Origin: Arthrobacter zhaoxinii
Lineage (GTDB): Bacteria; Actinomycetota; Actinomycetes; Actinomycetales; Micrococcaceae
Direction: 5' to 3'
DNA: 64,000 bases
Assembly (NCBI RefSeq): GCF_025244925.1
Contig: NZ_CP104275.1
Span: 558,001 to 622,000, forward strand
The position numbers and the translations under genes were made by a program. Positions 36,053 through 47,036 of the stretch are shown here, one piece after another. The notes beneath the pieces were generated by a model. The model was not told the DNA's origin. It worked only from the letters and a program-made list of their open reading frames with translations, and did not search any database. Position 1 is the first letter of the stretch, and each line of letters opens with the position of its first letter.

Positions 36053-36105
36053 GAGGCGCCGGATCCGGCGCCTCCGGCGTCCAAGCATGCCGCCGGAGGG
36101 CGGCA
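36053..36105 (+). promoter_or_regulatory. Structured leader of the cold-shock gene: two hairpins
   Basis: A 22-bp perfect palindrome (36053-36074, built from GAGGCGCCGGA and its complement) is followed by a second hairpin, TGCCGCC-GGAG-GGCGGCA (36088-36105). They sit 27-79 bp before the start codon in the presumed 5' untranslated region. Such structures can act as temperature-responsive folds in cold-shock mRNAs; not demonstrated here. Confidence 0.5.
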
Positions 36106-36131
36106 TCTGGAATCTAGGTTGGAGAAGCATC

Positions 36132-36335
36132 ATGGCGCAGGGGATCGTCAAGTGGTTTAACGGTGAAAAAGGGTACGGCTTTATTACCCTCGACGAGGCG
36201 GAAACGGATGTGTTCGTCCACTGGTCGGCCATCCAGGCATCGGGTTACCGGACTCTGGAAGAAGGCCAGCGGGTGGAGTTCGAAATCGGCGAGGGTCAGA
36301 AGGGGCCGCAGGCCGAGGAAGTCCGGGCACTGTAA
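36132..36335 (+). CDS. Cold-shock protein, CspA family
   Basis: 67 residues from the ATG at 36132 with GGAGAA upstream. The complete single cold-shock domain has RNP1 GEKGYGFI and RNP2 DVFVHW, followed by the C-terminal [11 protein letters not shown]. It binds single-stranded RNA/DNA and acts as an RNA chaperone. The long leader upstream is typical of cold-shock genes. A terminator follows at 36377. Confidence 0.93.
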   Translation: MAQGIVKWFNGEKGYGFITLDEAETDVFVHWSAIQASGYRTLEEGQRVEFEIGEGQKGPQAEEVRAL

Positions 36336-36376
36336 ACCACTCTGAAGTACATCTTCCCGGCTTGGGGACGGGATCG

Positions 36377-36410
36377 GCAGCGGCGGAGCCTCGGCTCCGC
36401 CGCTGCTTTT
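36377..36410 (+). terminator. Intrinsic terminator after the cold-shock gene
   Basis: 14-bp stem, GCAGCGGCGGAGCC (36377-36390) with its complement at 36393-36406, a 2-nt TC between the arms, then TTTT. Confidence 0.88.
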
Positions 36411-36471
36411 GCATCCCGTGCCGGCGGTCCGCCGGTTCCCTGTGAACCCGGCATCATGTCGGCGTGATCGC

Positions 36472-38327
<1,856 letters not shown>

Positions 38328-38356
38328 GCCCTCAGCAGCTGTTGCTTAAAGCGTAG

Positions 38357-38400
38357 GCAGACGCGGCACCCTTATTCGGGTGCCGCGTCTGCTTTCGTTT
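38357..38400 (+). terminator. Intrinsic terminator after groEL
   Basis: 15-bp perfect stem, GCAGACGCGGCACCC (38357-38371) with its complement at 38378-38392, loop TTATTC, then TTTCGTTT. Confidence 0.9.
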
Positions 38401-38497
38401 AACCGCGCATCACCGCCCGGGCGCAGCCCGGGTGCCCTCCGGCAGGTGCGCACCCGTGCCGGAGGTGGCCCCCGCCCGGGATCAGTGCTTCAGGACG

Positions 38498-38533
38498 ATC
38501 AGTGCATAAACGACGATCAGTGCATAAACAATG
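38498..38533. repeat. Tandem duplication at the 3' end of the WXG100 gene
   Basis: ACGATCAGTGCATAAAC occurs twice in direct register here, with a third partial copy (GATCAGTGCTTCAGG) just before. The repeat carries the last codons (FMH) and stop of the WXG100 gene, so the gene's tail was copied past its stop. Confidence 0.75.
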
Positions 38534-38807
38534 ACGTGTTCGCCGCCTCCGTTTCGGCGTACTGCGCTGAGGCAAAGGCCAGCGCCTGGTTGATGCTGTC
38601 CAGGGATTCCTCCACCCGGGCCTGGGTGGACCGCCAGTCGGTGATGAGGCTCTGGAAGTTGGCCGATGCCGATCCCCGCCAGATCTCACTCAGCGAGGCC
38701 AGCCCGGCCTGCATTCCGTTGACGTCGGCGCGCAGGCGCTCGATGGTTCCCTGCACTTCGGCACTTTTGGCAGCCAGCGCTTCACTGTCCACGGCAAATA
38801 ACGGCAT
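38517..38807 (-). CDS. WXG100-family protein (ESAT-6-like)
   Basis: 96 residues from ATG 38807 with AGGAGG upstream. It has a helical-hairpin build with the WRG turn (LASLSEIWRGSASANF) at its centre, and the C-terminal helix ends NTSLFMH. Most WXG100 proteins are substrates of type VII (ESX) secretion. No EccC-like ATPase or other ESX gene lies in the window, so it is an orphan here. Its 3' end is flanked by a short tandem duplication. Upstream (38808-39056) I see no further gene. Confidence 0.85.
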   Translation of the reverse strand: MPLFAVDSEALAAKSAEVQGTIERLRADVNGMQAGLASLSEIWRGSASANFQSLITDWRSTQARVEESLDSINQALAFASAQYAETEAANTSLFMH

Positions 38808-39056
38808 GATGTCCTCCTGGTAGCGGTTTGGTTCCGATACCCGGAAGGCTAGGCTGCCGGTTCCGCCGCCGGTGCGGGACGGCACGGGGATGTGGACAGC
38901 CGCAGCGGCCCGCGGCGGCTGAGCGCCCTGTGGAGGACGGGCCGGCCACCGCCCCGGCCCGTTTTGGTCTGCCGGCTCACCGCCCGCCACACAGCCGGCC
39001 CTCACAGCCCGCCCCGCGCAGCCCTTCAGCGGGCGCAGCCGGAGACGGCGGAGCGG

Positions 39057-40523
39057 TCAGCGGTCGTCGGCGTCGTCGGGGTGCTCGGGGAACTGCTCCG
39101 GTGCCCGGTAGGGCAGCCGGATGGCCAGGGTGGCGCCGCCGCCCTCCGTCTCGGCCAGCCGGACGGTTCCGTCGTGCTGGGCCACCAGGGCGGCGACGAT
39201 GGCCAGTCCCAGGCCCGTGCCGCCGGTTTCCCGGTAGCGGGAGGAATCGGCGCGGTAGAAGCGTTCGAAGACCCGTGCGGCGTCGTCGTCGGAAATACCG
39301 GGACCGTGGTCGCGTACCTCGAGCACCGCATCCATCCGGTCATGGATGACGGGGGCAACTCCCACCGCCACTTCGATGGGTGACCCTGCCGGGGTGTAGC
39401 GCAGTGCGTTGGTCATCAGGTTGGCCACGACCTGCCGCAGCCGGGCCTCGTCGCCCATGGTGGGGGCGCTCTGCGGGGCGTGGCCGTCCAGCCCCACCAC
39501 CTTGATGTCCCGGTCCGGGGCGCTGGCACGGGCGTCCAGGGCGGCGTCGTTGCCCAGGATCATCAGGTCCACCGGTTCGTATTCCAGCGGCCGCTGCTCA
39601 TCCACCCGGGCCAGGGTCAGCAGGTCCTCGACCAGCTGCCCCATGCGCTTGGCTTCGCTCTCGATCCGGCCCATGGCCGCGGAGATCTCTTCGGGTTTCT
39701 GGAGTGCGCCGTGCCGGTACAGTTCGGAGAACCCGCGGATGGTCACCAGCGGGGTCCGCAGTTCGTGGGAGGCGTCCTGCACAAAGCGGCGCATCTTGCG
39801 TTCGGACTGGGTGCGCGCCGCGAACGCGGTTTCAATATGCGCCAGCATGGCGTTGAGGGACCGGGACAGCCGGCCGATCTCCGTGGCGGGGTTCCCCACC
39901 TCCACGCGGCGGGACAGGTCACCGGCCGCAATGGCAGCAGCCGTCTTCTCCACCTGGCTCAGCGGACGGAACTGCCGGGTGACCGCCCAGTAGGCGATTC
40001 CGGTGGCGCCGAGGGTCCCGAGCAGGCCGACGGAAAACACCAGGGACGCCGCCTCGTCCACGGCCGCAGCCACGGAGTCCAGGGGGATGGCCACGGCAAC
40101 CGATCCGGGCAGGTTCTGGTAGTCGTAGATCCGCACCCGCCAGCCCTTGGACGTCGGGGACGTGCCGCGGACGTCGAAGCCCTCGGTATCCATGGCAGCT
40201 ACGTCGTCGGCGGTGTAGTTCCCCAGCTCCGGGATGTCGTTGGCGGATTCCGAATGGGTGGCCGGGCCGTGGCTGCCGTCATCGTTCAGGTAGAGGCCGT
40301 AGTAACGGAACAGGGAGGCATCGGTGCTCGGCTCGTTGACGAGCAGGTAGCGCGAAACCTTGGAAGCGTTTGCATCAATGTCCGCGTCCAGGCGGTCCAC
40401 CAGGATCTGCCGCAGCAGGGTGATGGTGGCAATGCCCGTGATGGTCACCGTGACCACCATCAGCACCGCCATGATGGCGACCAGCTGCGACCGCAGCGAA
40501 GCGGATTTCCAGCGCCGTACCAA
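39057..40523 (-). CDS. Sensor histidine kinase with HAMP domain
   Basis: 488 residues. TM1 (about 15-37), an extracellular sensor of about 130 residues (RYYGLYLNDDGSHG), TM2, a HAMP linker (AVTRQFRPLSQVEKTAAAIA), the HisKA box DASHELRTPLVTIRGFSEL with the phospho-His, and the ATPase N, D, F and G boxes (NLMTNALRYTP, DHGPGIS, GGTGLGLAIV). It is of the TcrY/TrcS type. The response regulator is encoded just upstream, four bases away, so the pair is one operon. The signal is unknown. Confidence 0.92.
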   Translation of the reverse strand: MVRRWKSASLRSQLVAIMAVLMVVTVTITGIATITLLRQILVDRLDADIDANASKVSRYLLVNEPSTDASLFRYYGLYLNDDGSHGPATHSESANDIPELGNYTADDVAAMDTEGFDVRGTSPTSKGWRVRIYDYQNLPGSVAVAIPLDSVAAAVDEAASLVFSVGLLGTLGATGIAYWAVTRQFRPLSQVEKTAAAIAAGDLSRRVEVGNPATEIGRLSRSLNAMLAHIETAFAARTQSERKMRRFVQDASHELRTPLVTIRGFSELYRHGALQKPEEISAAMGRIESEAKRMGQLVEDLLTLARVDEQRPLEYEPVDLMILGNDAALDARASAPDRDIKVVGLDGHAPQSAPTMGDEARLRQVVANLMTNALRYTPAGSPIEVAVGVAPVIHDRMDAVLEVRDHGPGISDDDAARVFERFYRADSSRYRETGGTGLGLAIVAALVAQHDGTVRLAETEGGGATLAIRLPYRAPEQFPEHPDDADDR

Positions 40524-40527
40524 GGTC

Positions 40528-41241
40528 CTAGCGCTTCTCCGAGGAACGGAGCAGATAGCCTACGCCGCGCTTGGTCTGGATCAGTGCCGGCGCGTCCGGG
40601 CTGCGGTCGATCTTGCGGCGCAGGTAGGAGATGTAGGACTCCACAATGGAGGCGTCGCCGTTGAAGTCGTATTCCCAGACGTGGTCCAGGATCTGGGCCT
40701 TGGACAGGACACGGTTGGGGTTCAGCATCAGGTAGCGCAGCAGCTTGAACTCGGTGGGGGACAGGTCGATGGTGACGCCGCCGCGGCGCACCTCGTGGGC
40801 GTCGTCGTCGAGCTCCAAGTCATCCACGCGGATCACGGCGTCGTCGTCCTCCAGCGGCTGGGTGCGGCGCAGCACCGCGCGGATGCGGGCCACCACCTCG
40901 TCGAGGCTGAAGGGTTTGGTGACGTAGTCGTCGCCGCCCACGGTGAGGCCGGTGACCTTGTCCTCGGTATCGTCGCGGGCGGTCAGGAAGACCACGGGGA
41001 AGTGCTGCCCGGCAGCGCGCAGGCGCCGGGTGAGCGTGAAGCCGTCCATGTCCGGGAGCATCACGTCCAGGACAGCGAGGTCCGGGTTGTGGGAGTCGAC
41101 GGCGGCGAGGGCCTCACGGCCGTTGGCCGCGGCCACGACGTCGAAGCCGGCGAACCGCAGCGAGGTGGAGAGCAGCTCGCGGATGTTGGGCTCATCATCG
41201 ACAACAAGGAGGCGTGCTTCGGGTGCAGACGATTTGTTCAC
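40528..41241 (-). CDS. OmpR/PhoB-family response regulator
   Basis: 237 residues. Receiver domain with acidic VVDDEPN, the phospho-acceptor Asp in LAVLDVMLPDMDG, Thr in FLTARDD and Lys in TKPFSLDEV; winged-helix DNA-binding domain from about residue 135 (LSPTEFKLLRYLMLNPNRVL, then YISYLRRKID). All phosphorylation residues are present. First gene of the operon with the kinase. The region up to the XPB gene (41242-41357) has no clear structure. Confidence 0.93.
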   Translation of the reverse strand: MNKSSAPEARLLVVDDEPNIRELLSTSLRFAGFDVVAAANGREALAAVDSHNPDLAVLDVMLPDMDGFTLTRRLRAAGQHFPVVFLTARDDTEDKVTGLTVGGDDYVTKPFSLDEVVARIRAVLRRTQPLEDDDAVIRVDDLELDDDAHEVRRGGVTIDLSPTEFKLLRYLMLNPNRVLSKAQILDHVWEYDFNGDASIVESYISYLRRKIDRSPDAPALIQTKRGVGYLLRSSEKR

Positions 41242-41357
41242 CCGCCTAGTTTCTTACATTTAGCTGGACGTTGTCTGTAGGTGCGCAGGATGAATTCTGA
41301 ATGTGTCCAGTAAACACCTGGGGCAAATCCACGGAAGCTGCCGGAACGGCGGCGGGT

Positions 41358-43004
41358 TTAGACCGGCTTTTCGATATCCGCCGCGTCCAGGATGGAATAG
41401 GCGTACCCCTGCTCCGCGAGGAACCGCTGCCGCTTGGCTGCGAAGTCCTGGTCCAGCGTGTCCCGGGCGACCACGGTGTAAAAGTGCGCGGCCTTGCCGT
41501 CCGCCTTGGGCCGCAGCAGCCGGCCCAGCCGCTGGGCCTCCTCCTGCCGGGAGCCGAACGAGCCGGACACCTGGATGGCCACGGAGGCCTCGGGCAGGTC
41601 GATGGAGAAGTTGGCCACCTTGGACACCACGAGGGTGCTCAGGGCGCCTTCACGGAATTCCTGAAACAGCCGCTGGCGTTCCTTGACCGGGGTGTCGCCC
41701 TTGATCACAGGTGCGTCCAGGCGTTCGGCGAGTTCGTCCAGCTGGTCCAGGTACTGTCCGATCACCAGGGTCTGCTCGCCCTCGTGCCGTTTCACCAGCT
41801 GCTCGACGACGCCGGTCTTGGTTTCCGACGTCGAGCACAGGCGGTACTTGTCCCCGTCTTCGGCCATGGCATAAGCCACCCGTTCATCCCGCGGCAGGTC
41901 CACCCGGACCTCGATGCACTCGGCCGGAGCAATGTAGCCCTGCGCCTCGATGTCCTTCCAGGGGGCGTCATAGCGCTTGGGTCCGATCAGCGAGAACACC
42001 TCGCCCTCGCGGCCGTCCTCGCGGACCAGTGTGGCCGTCAGTCCGAGGCGGCGCCGCGCCTGCAGATCCGCGGTCATCCGGAAAATCGGTGCCGGCAGCA
42101 GATGCACCTCGTCATAAATAATCAGGCCCCAGTCGTTCGCGTCCAGCAGTTCCAGGTGCGGATACAGTCCGCCCCGCTTGAGCGTCAGGACCTGGTAGGT
42201 GGCGATGGTGACCGGGCGGACTTCCTTCACCGCGCCGGAGTATTCGCCGATTTCGTCTTCGGTCAGGGACGTCCGCTTCAGCAGTTCGTCCTTCCACTGC
42301 CGGGCGGAAACGGTATTGGTCACCAGGATCAGGGTGGTGGTGGAGCTGGTGGCCATGGCCGCCGCCCCTACCAGGGTTTTGCCGGCACCGCAGGGCAGCA
42401 CCACTACACCGGAACCGCCGGCCCAGAAGTTCTCCGTGGCCAGCTTCTGGTACGGGCGAAGGGCCCAGCCGTCTTCGTTGAGCAGAATGGGATGCGGCGT
42501 GCCGTCCACGTAGCCGGCCAGGTCCTCGGCAGGCCAGCCGAGCTTGAGCAGCAGCTGCTTGAGCTGGCCGCGCATGGCGGACTGCACCACGACGGTTTCG
42601 CCGTCGATCCGCGGGCCGAGCAGCGGCTGGATCTTCTTGGCGTGCATTACTTCTTCGAGCACCGGATAGTCGGTGGTGCGCAGCACCAGCCCGTGCTGGG
42701 GGTCCTTCTCCAGCCGCAGCCGGCCGTACCGGGACATGGTTTCTTCAATGTCGATCAGCAGCGAGTGCGGTACCGGGAACCGGGAATAGGTCAGCAGCGT
42801 GTTCAGCACCTGCTCGGCGTCGAGCCCTGCAGCCCGCGCGTTCCACAGGCCCAGCGGCGTGAGCCGGTAACTGTGGATGTGTTCGGGTGCACGCTCGAGT
42901 TCGGCAAACGCTGCTATCGCGTGCCGGGCTTCGGTTGCCTGTTCATGATCGACCTCCAGAAGAATCGTCTTATCGCTCTGGACAATCAACGGTCCGTCAA
43001 CCAT
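41358..43004 (-). CDS. XPB-type DNA helicase (ERCC3-like)
   Basis: 548 residues. An N-terminal damage-recognition-like domain (to about residue 180), Walker A PCGAGKTL, DEVH box (IIYDEVHLLPAP), the TATLVREDGRE segment with the RED motif found in XPB, and a C-terminal helicase motor (VIGQYLDQLDELAERL, SRQEEAQRLGRLLRPK). Superfamily 2 helicase, known in actinobacteria and involved in DNA opening and repair. Its ATG overlaps the end of the next upstream gene by eight bases, so the two proteins are coupled. Confidence 0.92.
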   Translation of the reverse strand: MVDGPLIVQSDKTILLEVDHEQATEARHAIAAFAELERAPEHIHSYRLTPLGLWNARAAGLDAEQVLNTLLTYSRFPVPHSLLIDIEETMSRYGRLRLEKDPQHGLVLRTTDYPVLEEVMHAKKIQPLLGPRIDGETVVVQSAMRGQLKQLLLKLGWPAEDLAGYVDGTPHPILLNEDGWALRPYQKLATENFWAGGSGVVVLPCGAGKTLVGAAAMATSSTTTLILVTNTVSARQWKDELLKRTSLTEDEIGEYSGAVKEVRPVTIATYQVLTLKRGGLYPHLELLDANDWGLIIYDEVHLLPAPIFRMTADLQARRRLGLTATLVREDGREGEVFSLIGPKRYDAPWKDIEAQGYIAPAECIEVRVDLPRDERVAYAMAEDGDKYRLCSTSETKTGVVEQLVKRHEGEQTLVIGQYLDQLDELAERLDAPVIKGDTPVKERQRLFQEFREGALSTLVVSKVANFSIDLPEASVAIQVSGSFGSRQEEAQRLGRLLRPKADGKAAHFYTVVARDTLDQDFAAKRQRFLAEQGYAYSILDAADIEKPV

Positions 43005-45432
43005 GTGCCGGGCTACCCTCCACTATTTCCACGTCCATAATCCGGTGTACTGACACTGTGCGTTCGACGTCGTGGCGCGGGTCGTAGACGCGGACCCTGC
43101 CGTCGCTCACTGACAAGGGAACGAAAATTTCCTGCCGCTGATTCCCCTGGGCATCGACTACCCCCATCCGCACCGAACTCCTGGTCCGGATTGCCTTGCG
43201 CAGGGTCTCCAGACTGACCAGGGACTGGCTTTCGCCGCCGGTGTGCGGGACGGGTCCGCCGCCGCGCAGCGCCGCGAGCTGCCGGTCCAGGTCCTCGTCC
43301 GTCAGCTCCCACGGGTTCAGCCGGGTGGTGGAAGAGGACGGCGCCGGGACCGGAACCATCCGGTGGGAGCCGACGGGTTTGCGGGCCGGGCCTTCCAGCG
43401 CCGGGGGATACCCCAGCTCGCGGAGGGAAAAGGTGAGTTCCTTGGCGGGCACGCCGGCGGCGACGACCGTCGGGGCCAGCCGCACCAGCCCCAGGGAAGC
43501 GGTCCGCGGATCCGCCAGCAGGGCGTTCAGGCCGGCCTCGTCATCGCTGCGCAGATATGAGCCGGCAGCCCCCACCCGGAGCCGGCCGTACCGGGCCGCG
43601 GTGTCCTCCACCAGGTAGCGCAGCGGCTGGGGAACCTCCGTGGCCGAATGCTGGTGCAGGAATGCCAGGATGCCGTCGGCGTCGAGCCCTTCGTCCAGTG
43701 CGCGCCGCACGGACTCGGCCGAGAACCGATAGATCGTGGCCGGCCCCTGACCTTCGGGTGTGGCCACCAGGGCAAGTTCACGGGCGACGTCGGGCTCCAG
43801 GTAGCCGGGCGCCACCGCGGTGAGGTCGGCCTGGAGCAGGAACGAATTCAAGGGTGCGGGCAGGGCATCCCGCAGGACCGAGGTGGCGCGGGAATAGTCG
43901 CTGCCTGCAACGGCCGAGCCCAGCACGGTCAGCGCGCCGGACCCCAGCAGCCCCAGCTGCGCCGCTTCCTTCAGGATGCCCGGAACCAGGCGGGCAAAAC
44001 GCCGCTGCAGCCGCGGCTGGTGCCAGGTCAGTGCACTGATGAGGTCCGCGGTTTCGAAGGCACCCACTGTTTCTTCTTCGCCCGGTCCGTCGAGGTCGGA
44101 CAGCAGGGCGAGCATTTCCAGCGCCCGGCGGCGGACAACGGGTGCGTCGGGCCGGGAAACTTCAGCGGCCAGCGCGTTCACAGCTCCGCCCGCCGGCAGG
44201 GGTGCCCCCACCAGGGACGGCGCCCGGTCCGCCGCCAGCCAGGCTTCCACCAGCCGGCGCCACTGCTCTTCACGATTCTGGGTCAGCCAGGTTCCCTCGG
44301 TGGCGCCCCAGCGCGAGGTCGCGGCGTCCAGCGTGATCAGCCCGGCCAAGGCAGCCAGCTCCAGCAGCCAGGACGTAGTGGCTCCGTCCAGGCGCAGCGA
44401 TTCCGAGAGCCGGCGCACTTCGCGTACGCCCACGCCCCCGGAGCGGAGCGTCCCCACCGGATTCTCAGCAGCGAGGGCCACCAGTTCCGTCACCAGGCGC
44501 AGGGTTTCCGCCACTGCACCGAACGCGGCGTTGTCCCGCAGGCTGCGGGTAACCCTGCGCGGGACGGGCCGCGGGGCTTCCAGCTGGAAGTCCGCGACAA
44601 TGACGTGCCCGCGCGAGGCCTGGCCGACGGGCCGCGGAAGTTCAACGTGGAGCGCGTCCAAGGGGACTAGGAGCCCGCGGGCCACCAGCCATTCGACGGG
44701 GGTGGGGGAGGGGTTGTCCAGGACGGCCCGCCCCAGGGCCGCCTTCTTCGGGATGGTGCCCACCGGAGAATACTTGAACCGGCGAAGCAAGTCGGCGGTC
44801 TGCGGCGGAGCGCCCTCCATGAGCGCGGCCCAGCCCGCCGGGTCGGAGACCAGATGATGGAGGGAATGTGCGGCCGTGGCCGGAGTGTCGGCCTTCTCTA
44901 TGGGCAGCCCGCTGCCGCGCAGCCCCTCGACAATGCCGACCAGGCGCTGTCCGAACTCGGGATGCTGGGCCGCCAGGGTGGAATACGGGCGGCCGAGCCC
45001 GGCCGGATAGGCACCCAGTGCCTCGCCGAGGACCGAGACCGGGAGGTAGAACCGGCGGGAGGCATCGGCCTTCGGTGCCCCGGGGTGAGGTTTGGCCCGC
45101 CGGAGCAGGGCCAGGGAATGCAGATGGCCCAGGATCACGTCCAGGGATTTGATGGTTGAGCCGGCGATGGCCGTTTTCAACCACGAGGCGGTGGTGCTGA
45201 GCTGGGAATCCTCGTTGGTGGTCAGATCCACCGCTTCGAGGACCTGCAGCTCCGGGGCCGTCAGTTTTTCGAGAATCCGCTGGACGCTGACGCGCGTGGA
45301 AGCCCGGGCAGCCAGGGCCTGGAAATCCGGAACGGCAGGCAGCGCGAGGTCCGGCCTGGCAGTAAGCAATTCACGCAGCTGTTCGTCACTGCGTGCAGCT
45401 AAATCTTCGGCCAAAGCTCGAATCGCGGACAT
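42997..45432 (-). CDS. XPB-associated protein with helicase C-terminal-like (helicase-associated) domain
   Basis: About 811 residues from ATG 45432 (a GTG at 45441 is in frame). The N-terminal end IRALAEDLAARSDEQLRELL and winged-helix repeats fill the first half. The C-terminal part (about residues 560-810) has the helicase-associated pattern seen beside XPB helicases in actinobacteria, including ATIYRFSAESVRRALDEG. There is no Walker motif, so it is not itself a motor. Coupled to XPB; it probably helps it load or bind DNA, which is inferred from the conserved pairing. Confidence 0.8.
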   Translation of the reverse strand: MSAIRALAEDLAARSDEQLRELLTARPDLALPAVPDFQALAARASTRVSVQRILEKLTAPELQVLEAVDLTTNEDSQLSTTASWLKTAIAGSTIKSLDVILGHLHSLALLRRAKPHPGAPKADASRRFYLPVSVLGEALGAYPAGLGRPYSTLAAQHPEFGQRLVGIVEGLRGSGLPIEKADTPATAAHSLHHLVSDPAGWAALMEGAPPQTADLLRRFKYSPVGTIPKKAALGRAVLDNPSPTPVEWLVARGLLVPLDALHVELPRPVGQASRGHVIVADFQLEAPRPVPRRVTRSLRDNAAFGAVAETLRLVTELVALAAENPVGTLRSGGVGVREVRRLSESLRLDGATTSWLLELAALAGLITLDAATSRWGATEGTWLTQNREEQWRRLVEAWLAADRAPSLVGAPLPAGGAVNALAAEVSRPDAPVVRRRALEMLALLSDLDGPGEEETVGAFETADLISALTWHQPRLQRRFARLVPGILKEAAQLGLLGSGALTVLGSAVAGSDYSRATSVLRDALPAPLNSFLLQADLTAVAPGYLEPDVARELALVATPEGQGPATIYRFSAESVRRALDEGLDADGILAFLHQHSATEVPQPLRYLVEDTAARYGRLRVGAAGSYLRSDDEAGLNALLADPRTASLGLVRLAPTVVAAGVPAKELTFSLRELGYPPALEGPARKPVGSHRMVPVPAPSSSTTRLNPWELTDEDLDRQLAALRGGGPVPHTGGESQSLVSLETLRKAIRTRSSVRMGVVDAQGNQRQEIFVPLSVSDGRVRVYDPRHDVERTVSVHRIMDVEIVEGSPAHG

Positions 45433-45471
45433 CAGCACCACGTTACCTGAGTGGGGAGAAAAACGGACCGA

Positions 45472-45783
45472 TCAGCCCCGGCGCCGGCGCCTGATTCCGT
45501 CGATCACCAGGCCCGCCATCAGCAGGAACGCGAGGGGCAATGCGTAAAGGGACGCGGCCACGAGCCACGGCGCCACTGCCTGGCCCTGGAGGGAAAGGAG
45601 CAGCACCGCCGCGAGTGTCCCCAGACCGAACAGGGCCAGCACCGCTGCCAGCACGCCGGCGACCCGGCGGAGCGGAGACCTGCGCGGCGGAAGCCGGCGT
45701 TCCGGCGAAGCGGGGGAGGCCGGCAGCTGCTGCTCTGCGGATGCCGCAGGGACCCGGACGTTATCCGGTGAGGTGTTGCTCAT
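45472..45783 (-). CDS. Two-TM membrane protein of unknown function
   Basis: 103 residues from ATG 45783. A polar, Pro/Ser/Arg-rich N-terminal 40 residues precede two membrane spans (VAGVLAAVLALFGLGTLAAV; LVAASLYALPLAFLLMAGLV) and a basic end (DGIRRRRRG). No recognised family. It lies just upstream of the XPB-partner gene. Confidence 0.68.
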   Translation of the reverse strand: MSNTSPDNVRVPAASAEQQLPASPASPERRLPPRRSPLRRVAGVLAAVLALFGLGTLAAVLLLSLQGQAVAPWLVAASLYALPLAFLLMAGLVIDGIRRRRRG

Positions 45784-46020
45784 GGTGTTTAACGCTAACA
45801 GCGGAAAACCACGGGACAAAGGGAAGGCCTTGGTGTCCCAATCGCTTGTGGGGATATTCTAAAGGGAACAGACTTCCCCGTAGTATCTCTGCAGATGCTC
45901 CATCTCTTACGTCTCTGCAGGTATCCGGGCGCCGCTTCGGGCCTGGCGGGCCAATGCGGGTCACGATTATTCCTGCGGCAGGTGTCCTGCTGCAATTAAA
46001 CTAAGAACGAGGTAACCGAA

Positions 46021-46404
46021 GTGCCCATCGGCAAGGTCAAATGGTTCGACACTGGTAAGGGTTTTGGGTTTCTGGCCACGGACGAGGGGCAGGAAGTCTT
46101 CCTGCACGCTTCTGCCCTGCCCGCGGGAGTCAGCGAGGTAAAGCCCGGTACCCGCATGGAATTCGGTGTCGCTGACGGCCGCCGCGGCCCGCAGGCCCTT
46201 TCGGCACGCATCCTCGAAGCTCCGCCGTCGGTGGCCAAGGCGACCCGCAAGGATGCTGAGGACATGGCCGTGATCACCGAAGATCTGATCAAGCTGCTGG
46301 ACGCTATCTCCAACGGTCTGCGGCGGGGCCGCTACCCGGACAAGAAACACGCGACCAAGGTGGCCGCTGTCCTACGGGCCGTTGCCGATGATCTGGATGT
46401 TTAA
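46021..46404 (+). CDS. Cold-shock protein with C-terminal extension
   Basis: 127 residues from a GTG with ACGAGG upstream. Cold-shock domain about 1-65 (GKVKWFDTGKGFGFLATD, then EVFLHAS), followed by a 60-residue helical extension (ATRKDAEDMAVITEDLIKLL). This long form is common in actinobacteria and differs from the 67-residue protein at 36132. The extension may mediate binding to another protein. The DUF3027 and MFS genes follow in the same direction. Confidence 0.9.
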   Translation: MPIGKVKWFDTGKGFGFLATDEGQEVFLHASALPAGVSEVKPGTRMEFGVADGRRGPQALSARILEAPPSVAKATRKDAEDMAVITEDLIKLLDAISNGLRRGRYPDKKHATKVAAVLRAVADDLDV

Positions 46405-46419
46405 GGTTAGTGCGCTGAA

Positions 46420-46983
46420 GTGACTATGACACCGGTAACTCCCTCTCCCGATATGCCCTCTGAACCCGAATCCGAGCCCGCCGCTGCGGCCCCGGCTGCG
46501 CGGAAGCGCGCCCCGCGGCGGCCGGGGAAGCCCGACGCCGTCCTGGCGGATGCCGTGACGGAAGCCCGCACCGGTCTGCTCGAAGTGGTGTCCGAGGATG
46601 AAATAGGCAACTACGTCGGTGCAGTTGCCGACGCCGAACGGCTGGTGACGCACCGGTTTGCCTCCCGCCGTCCCGGCTATGGCGGCTGGTTCTGGTATGT
46701 AACGGTGGCCCGTATGCCTCGAAGCAAGAAGGTGACGGTCAGCGAGGTGGGGCTGCTCCCTTCCAATGAGGCACTGCTGGCGCCCGAGTGGGTGCCATGG
46801 TCTGACCGGCTGCGTCCGGAGGACATCGCTGCCGAAGAGGAACTGCAGGCCCAGGAGCGTGCCGCCCAGGAGCAGGCCGAGCTGGAGCAAAACGGTGACG
46901 GCCGCCCCGGCCACGACCAGACGGAGCCGGATCAGTCCAGCGAACAGCACGTCGACGCGACGGGTGCCGAGGAGGACGAATAA
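46420..46983 (+). CDS. DUF3027-domain protein
   Basis: 187 residues from a GTG (or ATG 46426). A Pro/Ala-rich N-terminal tail of about 35 residues is followed by the DUF3027 core (DAVTEARTGLLEVVSEDEIG, then GGWFWYVTVARMPRSKKVTV and LAPEWVPWSDRL). The C-terminus is acidic. An actinobacteria-specific, uncharacterised family, usually near cold-shock genes, as here, 15 bp after the csp stop. Confidence 0.86.
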   Translation: MTMTPVTPSPDMPSEPESEPAAAAPAARKRAPRRPGKPDAVLADAVTEARTGLLEVVSEDEIGNYVGAVADAERLVTHRFASRRPGYGGWFWYVTVARMPRSKKVTVSEVGLLPSNEALLAPEWVPWSDRLRPEDIAAEEELQAQERAAQEQAELEQNGDGRPGHDQTEPDQSSEQHVDATGAEEDE

Positions 46984-47036
46984 TTCCGTGACGGTGCGCG
47001 GCAACAGGTTCACTGTCCCAAGGGAGCGCTGAACTG

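Noticed and set aside
42997..45432. Second helicase motor next to XPB
   Set aside because: No Walker A or B motif is visible. It is better described as a helicase-associated partner.
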